Source of the DNA: Motacilla alba alba
Taxonomy: Eukaryota; Chordata; Aves; Passeriformes; Motacillidae
Assembly (NCBI RefSeq): GCF_015832195.1
Contig: NC_052018.1
Location: 38,879,052 to 38,943,051, forward strand
DNA: 64,000 nucleotides
Direction of reading: 5' to 3'
In this document: positions 1 through 11,100 of the stretch, one piece after another
Layout of the letters: each line of letters begins with the position of its first letter
Numbering within the stretch: the first letter of the stretch is position 1
Program-made: the position numbers and the translations under genes
The notes under the pieces: generated by a model
Database searches by the model: none
What the model was told of the DNA's origin: nothing
Seen by the model: only the letters and a program-made list of their open reading frames with translations

Positions 1-757
1 GGGAAGGGAAACGGAATCTTGCGAACCCAAAAAGAAAGGATAACAAAGCCTCTGGAAAGGAGATAGGATCAAATGAAATGCAACCGACAAAAGGGCCAAA
101 ATCCCAGAAACCTGGGACACGGACAGCCTGGCAGAAAATGGTCTGGGAGGCAATGAGATGCCGTGCAAAGGAGCAAAACATGCCAAAAGGAAGCTCACAG
201 ACCTTGCAACATCAGGAGAAAAATCAAAGAGGAGGACACAACTTTGTGGGGAAGATATCTGAGACAAGGTAAGGATACTAAAAAAAAAAAAAAAAAAAAA
301 TCGTGGCAGAAGTGAAAGCCATCAAAAAGCATGGGATGGCCTCAGCTGAAGAGATATGGAGCAAAGCTTGCCAAGATTGATGGCCATTGAAATCCTGGAA
401 ACAGCAAAGAAGGACTCACAAACACTGGGGAATGGAGAGACCATCAAAGGAAATGCAATTGAAAGGGAAAAAAAAAAAATTGGGAGATTGGGTGACTACA
501 AGAAAATGGACCAGGATTCCATGCGGTGCAGTGCAAAGGGCCAAAACATGGCAAAAGTAAGCTCACAGAGTGTAGGGTTGCTGTCTCTTCTTGGGCCGGT
601 GCCACCAGGCCACCTTTAGCTCCGAGACCGTCTCTTCCACGGAGCTGTCTGGTACTGCCCTCAGCCCACCTTTTGCCCAAGCCCGGATGTTGTAATGAAA
701 AAGCCTCACCACAGAATAAAAGGCAGGAGGGCTTCTTGCTTGCTTGATCCAGAGAGA

Positions 758-763
758 TTTATT
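758..763 (-). promoter_or_regulatory. LTR polyadenylation signal (exemplar in copy 1)
   Basis: AATAAA on the minus strand lies about 90 nt downstream of the TATA-like motif, the spacing expected for a short R region. It is conserved in all ten LTR copies and leaves a U5 of about 170 bp or more before the CCCTACA end. Confidence 0.7.
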
Positions 764-835
764 GAGGGAAAAAGTGAGGAGCAGCAGGGACACAACCTTC
801 TCTGAAGGGGAGCAGAGGCAAAAAGCCCTGACAGT

Positions 836-960
836 GGGCGGGGTGCGGGTATATGAACTCAGAGGGAGGTAGGAGAGGTTTAAGTAGGAGTCAGGGTGGG
901 GTGACACAACGTGAACCAATAGGGAAAGGAGGTAGGAGTGGTTACAACCTTGGAACCAAT
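836..960 (-). promoter_or_regulatory. LTR core promoter region (exemplar in copy 1)
   Basis: On the minus strand the order is two inverted CCAAT boxes (plus-strand CCAAT at 956-960 and 916-920), a TATA-like ATATA at 850-854, and a GC-box-like GGGCGGGG at 836-843. The GC box lies just downstream of the TATA-like element, which is unusual. Transcription would run leftwards through half B and then half A on the minus strand. The same motifs are retained in all ten LTR copies. Activity is not shown. Confidence 0.6.
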
Positions 961-1009
961 GGGGAACAGAAAACCAGGGAACTTTCTAGAACAGAGGAGT
1001 GAGAAGTGG

Positions 1010-1033
1010 ATGACTGACATGATGACTGACATG
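1010..1033 (-). repeat. Tandem 12-bp duplication in LTR U3 (exemplar in copy 1)
   Basis: ATGACTGACATG occurs twice back to back at 1010-1021 and 1022-1033. It contains TGACTGA, one base from an AP-1 core. Tandem short repeats in U3 are a common form of retroviral enhancer. All ten LTR copies keep both repeats. Confidence 0.75.
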
Positions 1034-1305
1034 TGCATTTGCACTATACACTTGTGGACTCCCAAGGCATTCTCCAGCTTCCTTCCTTCAGGCCACCTCC
1101 CACAACAGAGGGGGCAAAATCAGGAGAAAAAATCAAGAAGGAAGACACAACTTTGATGGGAGGATGTGAGAGACATGGCATGGATACTGAAGAAAATAAA
1201 AAAAGGCAAAAATTTCATGGGCGAAGTGAAAGGCATCGAAAGGCATGGGATGGCATCAAGTGCAGGGACATGGAGCAAAGATAGCCCAATTGGTGCCCAT
1301 TGAAA

Positions 1306-1376
1306 TCGCAAGATTCCGTTTCCCTTCCCGAAAGGAAATTTCATTTCCTTTCGGGAAGGGAAACGGAATCTTGCGA
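1306..1376. repeat. 71-bp near-perfect palindrome at the unit junction (exemplar)
   Basis: Two 34-bp arms are perfect reverse complements around a 3-nt TTC loop. The left arm starts TCGCAAGATTCCGTTTCCC and the right arm ends GGGAAACGGAATCTTGCGA. The same structure lies from 47 bp before to 23 bp after every internal unit start. Nearly all copies are perfect. Several right-domain copies have GTAAGG for GAAAGG in the left arm (near 41926, 43536, 45161 and 46775), giving one mismatch. The structure could extrude as a cruciform or fold as a hairpin; function is unknown. Confidence 0.95.
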
Positions 1377-1750
1377 ACCCAAAAAGAAAGGCTTACAAAG
1401 CCTCTGGAAAGGAGATAGGATCAAATGAAATGCAACCGAAAAAAAGGCCAAAATCCCAGAAAACTGGGACACGGACAGCCTCCCAGAAAATGGTCTGGGA
1501 GGCAATGAGATGCCGTGCAAAGGAGCAAAACATGCCAAAAGGAAGCTCACAGACCTTGCAACATCAGGAGAAAAATCAAAGAGGAGGACACAACTTTGTG
1601 GGGAAGATATCTGAGACAAGGTAAGGATACTAAAAAAAAATAAAAAAATCGTGGCAGAAGTGAAAGCCATCAAAAAGCATGGGATGGCCTCAGCTGAAGA
1701 GATATGGAGCAAAGCTTGCCAAGATTGATGGCCATTGAAATCCTGGAAAC
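1377..1750 (+). repeat. Half-unit A (374 bp) of an exemplar satellite unit
   Basis: This is the first half of the unit that starts at 1353, after the palindrome. It aligns along its length with half B at 1751-2116. Matching landmarks in order are AAGAAAGGCTTACAAAGCCT with AAGAAGGACTCACAAACACT, GGAAATGCAATTGAAA with GAAATGCAACCGAAA, GAGGACACAACTTTG with GAAGACACAACTTTGATG, and AAGCATGGGATGGC with AGGCATGGGATGGC; both halves end in CCATTGAAATC. Two A-tracts lie near unit offsets 85 and 279, and their partners in half B lie near 464 and 650. The dimer origin is therefore read directly from the sequence. Confidence 0.9.
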
Positions 1751-2116
1751 AGCAAAGAAGGACTCACAAACACTGGGGAATGGAGATACCATCAAAGGAA
1801 ATGCAATTGAAAGGGAAAAAAAAAAAAATTGGGAGATTGGGGGACTACAAGAAAATGGACCAGGATTCCATGCGGTGCAGTGCAAAGGGCCAAAACATGG
1901 CAAAAGTAAGCTCACAGAGGGGGCAAAATCAGGAGAAAAAATCAAGAAGGAAGACACAACTTTGATGGGAGGATGTGAGAGACATAGCATGGATAGTGAA
2001 GAAAAAAAAAAAAAAAGCAAAAATTTCATGGGCGAAGTGAAAGGCATCGAAAGGCATGGGATGGCATCAAGTGCAGGGACATGGAGCAAAGATAGCCCAA
2101 TTGGTGCCCATTGAAA
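1751..2116 (+). repeat. Half-unit B (366 bp) of an exemplar satellite unit
   Basis: This is the second half of the same unit and is homologous to half A with clear divergence. The A/B divergence far exceeds the divergence between units, so dimerisation came before amplification of the 811-bp unit. LTR-bearing units always carry the insertion in this half, at the CTCACAGAG position; the matching site in half A reads CTCACAGACC and is never interrupted. The A-to-B junction lacks the palindrome found at every B-to-A junction. Confidence 0.9.
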
Positions 2117-5100
2117 TCGCAAGATTCCGTTTCCCTTCCCGAAAGGAAATTTCATTTCCTTTCGGGAAGGGAAACGGAATCTTGCGAACCCAAAAAGAAA
2201 GGCTTACAAAGCCTCTGGAAAGGAGATAGGATCAAATGAAATGCAACCGAAAAAAAAGGCCAAAATCCCAGAAAACTGGGACACGGACAGCCTCCCAGAA
2301 AATGGTCTGGGAGGCAATGAGGTGCCGTGCAAAGGAGCAAAACATGCCAAAAGGAAGCTCACAGACCTTGCAACATCAGGAGAAAAATCAAAGAGGAGGA
2401 CACAACTTTGTGGGGAAGATATCTGAGACAAGGTAAGGATACTAAAAAAAAAAAAAAAAAAAAATCGTGGCAGAAGTGAAAGCCATCAAAAAGCATGGGA
2501 TGGCCTCAGCTGAAGAGATATGGAGCAAAGCTTGCCAAGATTGATGGCCATTGAAATCCTGGAAACAGCAAAGAAGGACTCACAAACACTGGGGAATGGG
2601 GAGACCATCAAAGGAAATGCAATTGAAAGGGAAAAAAAAAAAAAATTGGGAGATTGGGTGACTACAAGAAAATGGACCAGGATTCCATGCGGTGCAGTGC
2701 AAAGGGCCAAAACATGGCAAAAGTAAGCTCACAGAGGAGGCAAAATCAGGAGAAAAAATCAAGAAGGAAGACACAACTTTGATGGGAGGATGTGAGAGAC
2801 ATAGCATGGATACTGAAGAAAAAAAAAAAAAAACAAAAATTTCATGGGCGAAGTGAAAGGCATCGAAAGGCATGGGATGGCATCAAGTGCAGGGACATGG
2901 AGCAAAGATAGCCCAATTGGTGCCCATTGAAATCGCAAGATTCCGTTTCCCTTCCCGAAAGGAAATTTCATTTCCTTTCGGGAAGGGAAACGGAATCTTG
3001 CGAACCCAAAAAGAAAGGCTTACAAAGCCTCTGGAAAGGAGATAGGATCAAATGAAATGCAACCGAAAAAAAGGCCAAAATCCCAGAAAACTGGGACACG
3101 GACAGCCTCCCAGAAAATGGTCTGGCAGGCAATGAGGTGCCGTGCAAAGGAGCAAAACATGCCAAAAGGAAGCTCACAGACCTTGCAACATCAGGAGAAA
3201 AATCAAAGAGGAGGACACAACTTTGTGGGGAAGATATCTGAGACAAGGTAAGGATACTAAAAAAAAAAATAAAAAAAAATCGTGGCAGAAGTGAAAGCCA
3301 TCAAAAAGCATGGGATGGCCTCAGCTGAAGAGATATGGAGCAAAGCTTGCCAAGATTGATGGCCATTGAAATCCTGGAAACAGCAAAGAAGGACTCACAA
3401 ACACTGGGGAATGGAGAGACCATCAAAGGAAATGCAATTGAAAGGGAAAAAAAAAAAATTGGGAGATTGGGTGACTACAAGAAAATGGACCAGGATTCCA
3501 TGCGGTGCAGTGCAAAGGGCCAAAACATGGCAAAAGTAAGCTGACAGAGGAGGCAAAATCAGGAGAAAAAATCAAGAAGGAAGACACAACTTTGATGGGA
3601 GGATGTGAGAGACATAGCATGGATACTGAAGAAAAAAAAAAAAAAAAGCAAAAAATTTCATGGGCGAAGTGAAAGGCATCGAAAGGCATGGGATGGCATC
3701 AAGTGCAGGGACATGGAGCAAAGATAGCCCAATTGGTGCCCATTGAAATCGCAAGATTCCGTTTCCCTTCCCGAAAGGAAATTTCATTTCCTTTCGGGAA
3801 GGGAAACGGAATCTTGCGAACCCAAAAAGAAAGGCTTACAAAGCCTCTGGAAAGGAGATAGGATCAAATGAAATGCAACCGAAAAAAAGGCCAAAATCCC
3901 AGAAAACTGGGACACGGACAGCCTCCCAGAAAATGGTCTGGCAGGCAATGAGGTGCCGTGCAAAGGAGCAAAACATGCCAAAAGGAAGCTCACAGACCTT
4001 GCAACATCAGGAGAAAAATCAAAGAGGAGGACACAACTTTGTGGGGAAGATATCTGAGACAAGGTAAGGATACTAAAAAAAAAAAATAAAAAAATCGTGG
4101 CAGAAGTGAAAGCCATCAAAAAGCATGGGATGGCCTCAGCTGAAGAGATATGGAGCAAAGCTTGCCAAGATTGATGGCCATTGAAATCCTGGAAACAGCA
4201 AAGAAGGACTCACAAACACTGGGGAATGGAGAGACCATCAAAGGAAATGCAATTGAAAGGGAAAAAAAAAAAAAATTGGGAGATTGGGTGACTACAAGAA
4301 AATGGACCAGGATTCCATGCGGTGCAGTGCAAAGGGCCAAAACATGGCAAAAGTAAGCTGACAGAGGAGGCAAAATCAGGAGAAAAAATCAAGAAGGAAG
4401 ACACAACTTTGATGGGAGGATGTGAGAGACATAGCATGGATACTGAAGAAAAAAAAAAAAAGGCAAAAAATTTCATGGGCGAAGTGAAAGGCATCGAAAG
4501 GCATGGGATGGCATCAAGTGCAGGGACATGGAGCAAAGATAGCCCAATTGGTGCCCATTGAAATCGCAAGATTCCGTTTCCCTTCCCGAAAGGAAATTTC
4601 ATTTCCTTTCGGGAAGGGAAACGGAATCTTGCGAACCCAAAAAGAAAGGCTTACAAAGCCTCTGGAAAGGAGATAGGATCAAATGAAATGCAACCGAAAA
4701 AAAGGCCAAAATCCCAGAAAACTGGGACACGGACAGCCTCCCAGAAAATGGTCTGGGAGGCAATGAGGTGCCGTGCAAAGGAGCAAAACATGCCAAAAGG
4801 AAGCTCACAGACCTTGCAACATCAGGAGAAAAATCAAAGAGGAGGACACAACTTTGTGGGGAAGATATCTGAGACAAGGTAAGGATACTAAAAAAAAAAA
4901 ATAAAAAAATCGTGGCAGAAGTGAAAGCCATCAAAAAGCATGGGATGGCCTCAGCTGAAGAGATATGGAGCAAAGCTTGCCAAGATTGATGGCCATTGAA
5001 ATCCTGGAAACAGCAAAGAAGGACTCACAAACACTGGGGAATGGAGAGACCATCAAAGGAAATGCAATTGAAAGTAAAAAAAAAAAAAATTGGGAGATTG

Positions 5101-8100
5101 GGGGACTACAAGAAAATGGACCAGGATTCCATGCGGTGCAGTGCAAAGGGCCAAAACATGGCAAAAGTAAGCTCACAGAGGAGGCAAAATCAGGAGAAAA
5201 AATCAAGAAGGAAGACACAACTTTGATGGGAGGATGTGAGAGACATAGCATGGATACTGAAGAAAAAAAAAAAAAGGCAAAAAATTTCATGGGCGAAGTG
5301 AAAGGCATCGAAAGGCATGGGATGGCATCAAGTGCAGGGACATGGAGCAAAGATAGCCCAATTGGTGCCCATTGAAATCGCAAGATTCCGTTTCCCTTCC
5401 CGAAAGGAAATTTCATTTCCTTTCGGGAAGGGAAACGGAATCTTGCGAACCCAAAAAGAAAGGCTTACAAAGCCTCTGGAAAGGAGATAGGATCAAATGA
5501 AATGCAACCGAAAAAAAGGCCAAAATCCCAGAAAACTGGGACACGGACAGCCTCCCAGAAAATGGTCTGGCAGGCAATGAGGTGCCGTGCAAAGGAGCAA
5601 AACATGCCAAAAGGAAGCTCACAGACCTTGCAACATCAGGAGAAAAATCAAAGAGGAGGACACAACTTTGTGGGGAAGATATCTGAGACAAGGTAAGGAT
5701 ACTAAAAAAAAAAAATAAAAAAATCGTGGCAGAAGTGAAAGCCATCAAAAAGCATGGGATGGCCTCAGCTGAAGAGATATGGAGCAAAGCTTGCCAAGAT
5801 TGATGGCCATTGAAATCCTGGAAACAGCAAAGAAGGACTCACAAACACTGGGGAATGGGGAGACCATCAAAGGAAATGCAATTGAAAGTAAAAAAAAAAA
5901 AATTGGGAGATTGGGTGACTACAAGAAAATGGACCAGGATTCCATGCGGTGCAGTGCAAAGGGCCAAAACATGGCAAAAGTAAGCTGACAGAGGAGGCAA
6001 AATCAGGAGAAAAAATCAAGAAGGAAGACACAACTTTGATGGGAGGATGTGAGAGACATAGCATGGATACTGAAGAAAAAAAAAAAAAGGCAAAAAATTT
6101 CATGGGCGAAGTGAAAGGCATCGAAAGGCATGGGATGGCATCAAGTGCAGGGACATGGAGCAAAGATAGCCCAATTGGTGCCCATTGAAATCGCAAGATT
6201 CCGTTTCCCTTCCCGAAAGGAAATTTCATTTCCTTTCGGGAAGGGAAACGGAATCTTGCGAACCCAAAAAGAAAGGCTTACAAAGCCTCTGGAAAGGAGA
6301 TAGGATCAAATGAAATGCAACCGAAAAAAAGGCCAAAATCCCAGAAAACTGGGACACGGACAGCCTCCCAGAAAATGGTCTGGCAGGCAATGAGGTGCCG
6401 TGCAAAGGAGCAAAACATGCCAAAAGGAAGCTCACAGACCTTGCAACATCAGGAGAAAAATCAAAGAGGAGGACACAACTTTGTGGGGAAGATATCTGAG
6501 ACAAGGTAAGGATACTAAAAAAAAACAATAAAAAAATCGTGGCAGAAGTGAAAGCCATCAAAAAGCATGGGATGGCCTCAGCTGAAGAGATATGGAGCAA
6601 AGCTTGCCAAGATTGATGGCCATTGAAATCCTGGAAACAGCAAAGAAGGACTCACAAACACTGGGGAATGGAGAGACCATCAAAGGAAATGCAATTGAAA
6701 GTAAAAAAAAAAAAATTGGGAGATTGGGTGACTACAAGAAAATGGACCAGGATTCCATGCGGTGCAGTGCAAAGGGCCAAAACATGGCAAAAGTAAGCTG
6801 ACAGAGGAGGCAAAATCAGGAGAAAAAATCAAGAAGGAAGACACAACTTTGATGGGAGGATGTGAGAGACATAGCATGGATACTGAAGAAAAAAAAAAAA
6901 AGGCAAAAAATTTCATGGGCGAAGTGAAAGGCATCGAAAGGCATGGGATGGCATCAAGTGCAGGGACATGGAGCAAAGATAGCCCAATTGGTGCCCATTG
7001 AAATCGCAAGATTCCGTTTCCCTTCCCGAAAGGAAATTTCATTTCCTTTCGGGAAGGGAAACGGAATCTTGCGAACCCAAAAAGAAAGGCTTACAAAGCC
7101 TCTGGAAAGGAGATAGGATCAAATGAAATGCAACCGAAAAAAAGGCCAAAATCCCAGAAAACTGGGACACGGACAGCCTCCCAGAAAATGGTCTGGGAGG
7201 CAATGAGGTGCCGTGCAAAGGAGCAAAACATGCCAAAAGGAAGCTCACAGACCTTGCAACATCAGGAGAAAAATCAAAGAGGAGGACACAACTTTGTGGG
7301 GAAGATATCTGAGACAAGGTAAGGATACTAAAAAAAAAAATAAAAAAATCGTGGCAGAAGTGAAAGCCATCAAAAAGCATGGGATGGCCTCAGCTGAAGA
7401 GATATGGAGCAAAGCTTGCCAAGATTGATGGCCATTGAAATCCTGGAAACAGCAAAGAAGGACTCACAAACACTGGGGAATGGGGAGACCATCAAAGGAA
7501 ATGCAATTGAAAGGGAAAAAAAAAAAAAATTGGGAGATTGGGTGACTACAAGAAAATGGACCAGGATTCCATGCGGTGCAGTGCAAAGGGCCAAAACATG
7601 GCAAAAGTAAGCTGACAGAGGAGGCAAAATCAGGAGAAAAAATCAAGAAGGAAGACACAACTTTGATGGGAGGATGTGAGAGACATAGCATGGATACTGA
7701 AGAAAAAAAAAAAAAAGGCAAAAAATTTCATGGGCGAAGTGAAAGGCATCGAAAGGCATGGGATGGCATCAAGTGCAGGGACATGGAGCAAAGATAGCCC
7801 AATTGGTGCCCATTGAAATCGCAAGATTCCGTTTCCCTTCCCGAAAGGAAATTTCATTTCCTTTCGGGAAGGGAAACGGAATCTTGCGAACCCAAAAAGA
7901 AAGGCTTACAAAGCCTCTGGAAAGGAGATAGGATCAAATGAAATGCAACCGAAAAAAAGGCCAAAATCCCAGAAAACTGGGACACGGACAGCCTCCCAGA
8001 AAATGGTCTGGCAGGCAATGAGGTGCCGTGCAAAGGAGCAAAACATGCCAAAAGGAAGCTCACAGACCTTGCAACATCAGGAGAAAAATCAAAGAGGAGG

Positions 8101-11100
8101 ACACAACTTTGTGGGGAAGATATCTGAGACAAGGTAAGGATACTAAAAAAAAAAATAAAAAAATCGTGGCAGAAGTGAAAGCCATCAAAAAGCATGGGAT
8201 GGCCTCAGCTGAAGAGATATGGAGCAAAGCTTGCCAAGATTGATGGCCATTGAAATCCTGGAAACAGCAAAGAAGGACTCACAAACACTGGGGAATGGGA
8301 GACCATCAAAGGAAATGCAATTGAAAGTAAAAAAAAAAAAATTGGGAGATTGGGTGACTACAAGAAAATGGACCAGGATTCCATGCGGTGCAGTGCAAAG
8401 GGCCAAAACATGGCAAAAGTAAGCTCACAGAGGAGGCAAAATCAGGAGAAAAAATCAAGAAGGAAGACACAACTTTGATGGGAGGATGTGAGAGACATAG
8501 CATGGATACTGAAGAAAAAAAAAAAAGGCAAAAAATTTCATGGGCGAAGTGAAAGGCATCGAAAGGCATGGGATGGCATCAAGTGCAGGGACATGGAGCA
8601 AAGATAGCCCAATTGGTGCCCATTGAAATCGCAAGATTCCGTTTCCCTTCCCGAAAGGAAATTTCATTTCCTTTCGGGAAGGGAAACGGAATCTTGCGAA
8701 CCCAAAAAGAAAGGCTTACAAAGCCTCTGGAAAGGAGATAGGATCAAATGAAATGCAACCGAAAAAAAGGCCAAAATCCCAGAAAACTGGGACACGGACA
8801 GCCTCCCAGAAAATGGTCTGGCAGGCAATGAGGTGCCGTGCAAAGGAGCAAAACATGCCAAAAGGAAGCTCACAGACCTTGCAACATCAGGAGAAAAATC
8901 AAAGAGGAGGACACAACTTTGTGGGGAAGATATCTGAGACAAGGTAAGGATACTAAAAAAAAACAATAAAAAAATCGTGGCAGAAGTGAAAGCCATCAAA
9001 AAGCATGGGATGGCCTCAGCTGAAGAGATATGGAGCAAAGCTTGCCAAGATTGATCGCCATTGAAATCCTGGAAACAGCAAAGAAGGACTCACAAACACT
9101 GGGGAATGGGGAGACCATCAAAGGAAATGCAATTGAAAGGGAAAAAAAAAAAATTGGGAGATTGGGTGACTACAAGAAAATGGACCAGGATTCCATGCGG
9201 TGCAGTGCAAAGGGCCAAAACATGGCAAAAGTAAGCTCACAGAGGAGGCAAAATCAGGAGAAAAAATCAAGAAGGAAGACACAACTTTGATGGGAGGATG
9301 TGAGAGACATAGCATGGATACTGAAGAAAAAAAAAAAAAGGCAAAAAATTTCATGGGCGAAGTGAAAGGCATCGAAAGGCATGGGATGGCATCAAGTGCA
9401 GGGACATGGAGCAAAGATAGCCCAATTGGTGCCCATTGAAATCGCAAGATTCCGTTTCCCTTCCCGAAAGGAAATTTCATTTCCTTTCGGGAAGGGAAAC
9501 GGAATCTTGCGAACCCAAAAAGAAAGGCTTACAAAGCCTCTGGAAAGGAGATAGGATCAAATGAAATGCAACCGAAAAAAAGGCCAAAATCCCAGAAAAC
9601 TGGGACACGGACAGCCTCCCAGAAAATGGTCTGGCAGGCAATGAGGTGCCGTGCAAAGGAGCAAAACATGCCAAAAGGAAGCTCACAGACCTTGCAACAT
9701 CAGGAGAAAAATCAAAGAGGAGGACACAACTTTGTGGGGAAGATATCTGAGACAAGGTAAGGATACTAAAAAAAAAAAATAAAAAAATCGTGGCAGAAGT
9801 GAAAGCCATCAAAAAGCATGGGATGGCCTCAGCTGAAGAGATATGGAGCAAAGCTTGCCAAGATTGATCGCCATTGAAATCCTGGAAACAGCAAAGAAGG
9901 ACTCACAAACACTGGGGAATGGGGAGACCATCAAAGGAAATGCAATTGAAAGGGAAAAAAAAAAAAATTGGGAGATTGGGGGACTACAAGAAAATGGACC
10001 AGGATTCCATGCGGTGCAGTGCAAAGGGCCAAAACATGGCAAAAGTAAGCTGACAGAGGAGGCAAAATCAGGAGAAAAAATCAAGAAGGAAGACACAACT
10101 TTGATGGGAGGATGTGAGAGACATAGCATGGATAGTGAAGAAAAAAAAAAAAAGGCAAAAAATTTCATGGGCGAAGTGAAAGGCATCGAAAGGCATGGGA
10201 TGGCATCAAGTGCAGGGACATGGAGCAAAGATAGCCCAATTGGTGCCCATTGAAATCGCAAGATTCCGTTTCCCTTCCCGAAAGGAAATTTCATTTCCTT
10301 TCGGGAAGGGAAACGGAATCTTGCGAACCCAAAAAGAAAGGCTTACAAAGCCTCTGGAAAGGAGATAGGATCAAATGAAATGCAACCGAAAAAAAGGCCA
10401 AAATCCCAGAAAACTGGGACACGGACAGCCTCCCAGAAAATGGTCTGGCAGGCAATGAGGTGCCGTGCAAAGGAGCAAAACATGCCAAAAGGAAGCTCAC
10501 AGACCTTGCAACATCAGGAGAAAAATCAAAGAGGAGGACACAACTTTGTGGGGAAGATATCTGAGACAAGGTAAGGATACTAAAAAAAAAAATAAAAAAA
10601 TCGTGGCAGAAGTGAAAGCCATCAAAAAGCATGGGATGGCCTCAGCTGAAGAGATATGGAGCAAAGCTTGCCAAGATTGATCGCCATTGAAATCCTGGAA
10701 ACAGCAAAGAAGGACTCACAAACACTGGGGAATGGGGAGACCATCAAAGGAAATGCAATTGAAAGTAAAAAAAAAAAATTGGGAGATTGGGTGACTACAA
10801 GAAAATGGACCAGGATTCCATGCGGTGCAGTGCAAAGGGCCAAAACATGGCAAAAGTAAGCTCACAGAGGAGGCAAAATCAGGAGAAAAAATCAAGAAGG
10901 AAGACACAACTTTGATGGGAGGATGTGAGAGACATAGCATGGATACTGAAGAAAAAAAAAAAAAGGCAAAAAATTTCATGGGCGAAGTGAAAGGCATCGA
11001 AAGGCATGGGATGGCATCAAGTGCAGGGACATGGAGCAAAGATAGCCCAATTGGTGCCCATTGAAATCGCAAGATTCCGTTTCCCTTCCCGAAAGGAAAT

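Larger units (their letters stand above)
571..1104 (-). mobile_element. Solo LTR copy 1 of an endogenous retrovirus (534 bp)
   Basis: Read on the minus strand, the element starts TGTGGGAGG and ends CCCTACA, giving the TGT...ACA termini of a retroviral LTR. The 6-bp ACAGAG lies on both sides (565-570 and 1105-1110), and deleting the LTR with one ACAGAG restores an uninterrupted satellite unit. A 6-bp duplication is usual for class II (beta/alpha-like) retroviruses, so that group is inferred. No internal viral genes are present. This copy is the most diverged of the ten, with CACCAGGCC, CACGGAGCTG and CTTTTGCCC. Confidence 0.93.
1..1352 (+). repeat. Edge unit 1 of the array, LTR-bearing and diverged
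   Basis: This unit has the standard layout but more private changes than the internal copies. It reads AGGATAACAAAG where others read AGGCTTACAAAG, has a disrupted first A-tract (ACCGACAAAAGGG), and has GCCTGGCAG for GCCTCCCAG. It carries LTR copy 1 at 571-1104. Its first base is exactly the inner end of the palindrome's outer-arm segment, so the 23-bp palindrome centre is absent upstream. That pattern suits an array edge or a contig start, but the window cannot show which. Confidence 0.85.

Noticed and set aside
571..1104. A full endogenous retrovirus with internal genes
   Set aside because: Satellite sequence resumes directly after the LTR on both sides in all ten copies, so only solo LTRs are present.
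565..1110. LTR ending at CACAACA with a 3-bp GAG duplication
   Set aside because: The boundary is ambiguous by sequence alone, but ending at CCCACA gives matching TGT...ACA termini and a 6-bp ACAGAG duplication, which fits retroviral integration much better.
1306..1376. Possible CENP-B box in the palindrome
   Set aside because: The CENP-B core TTCG-n4-A-n2-CGGG is not matched: after TTCGGGAA the next base is G, and CGGG does not follow at the right distance.
1614..1630. Splice-donor-like AAGGTAAG in half A and AAAGTAAG in half B
   Set aside because: Single short matches with no paired acceptor or coding context, expected by chance in purine-rich sequence.
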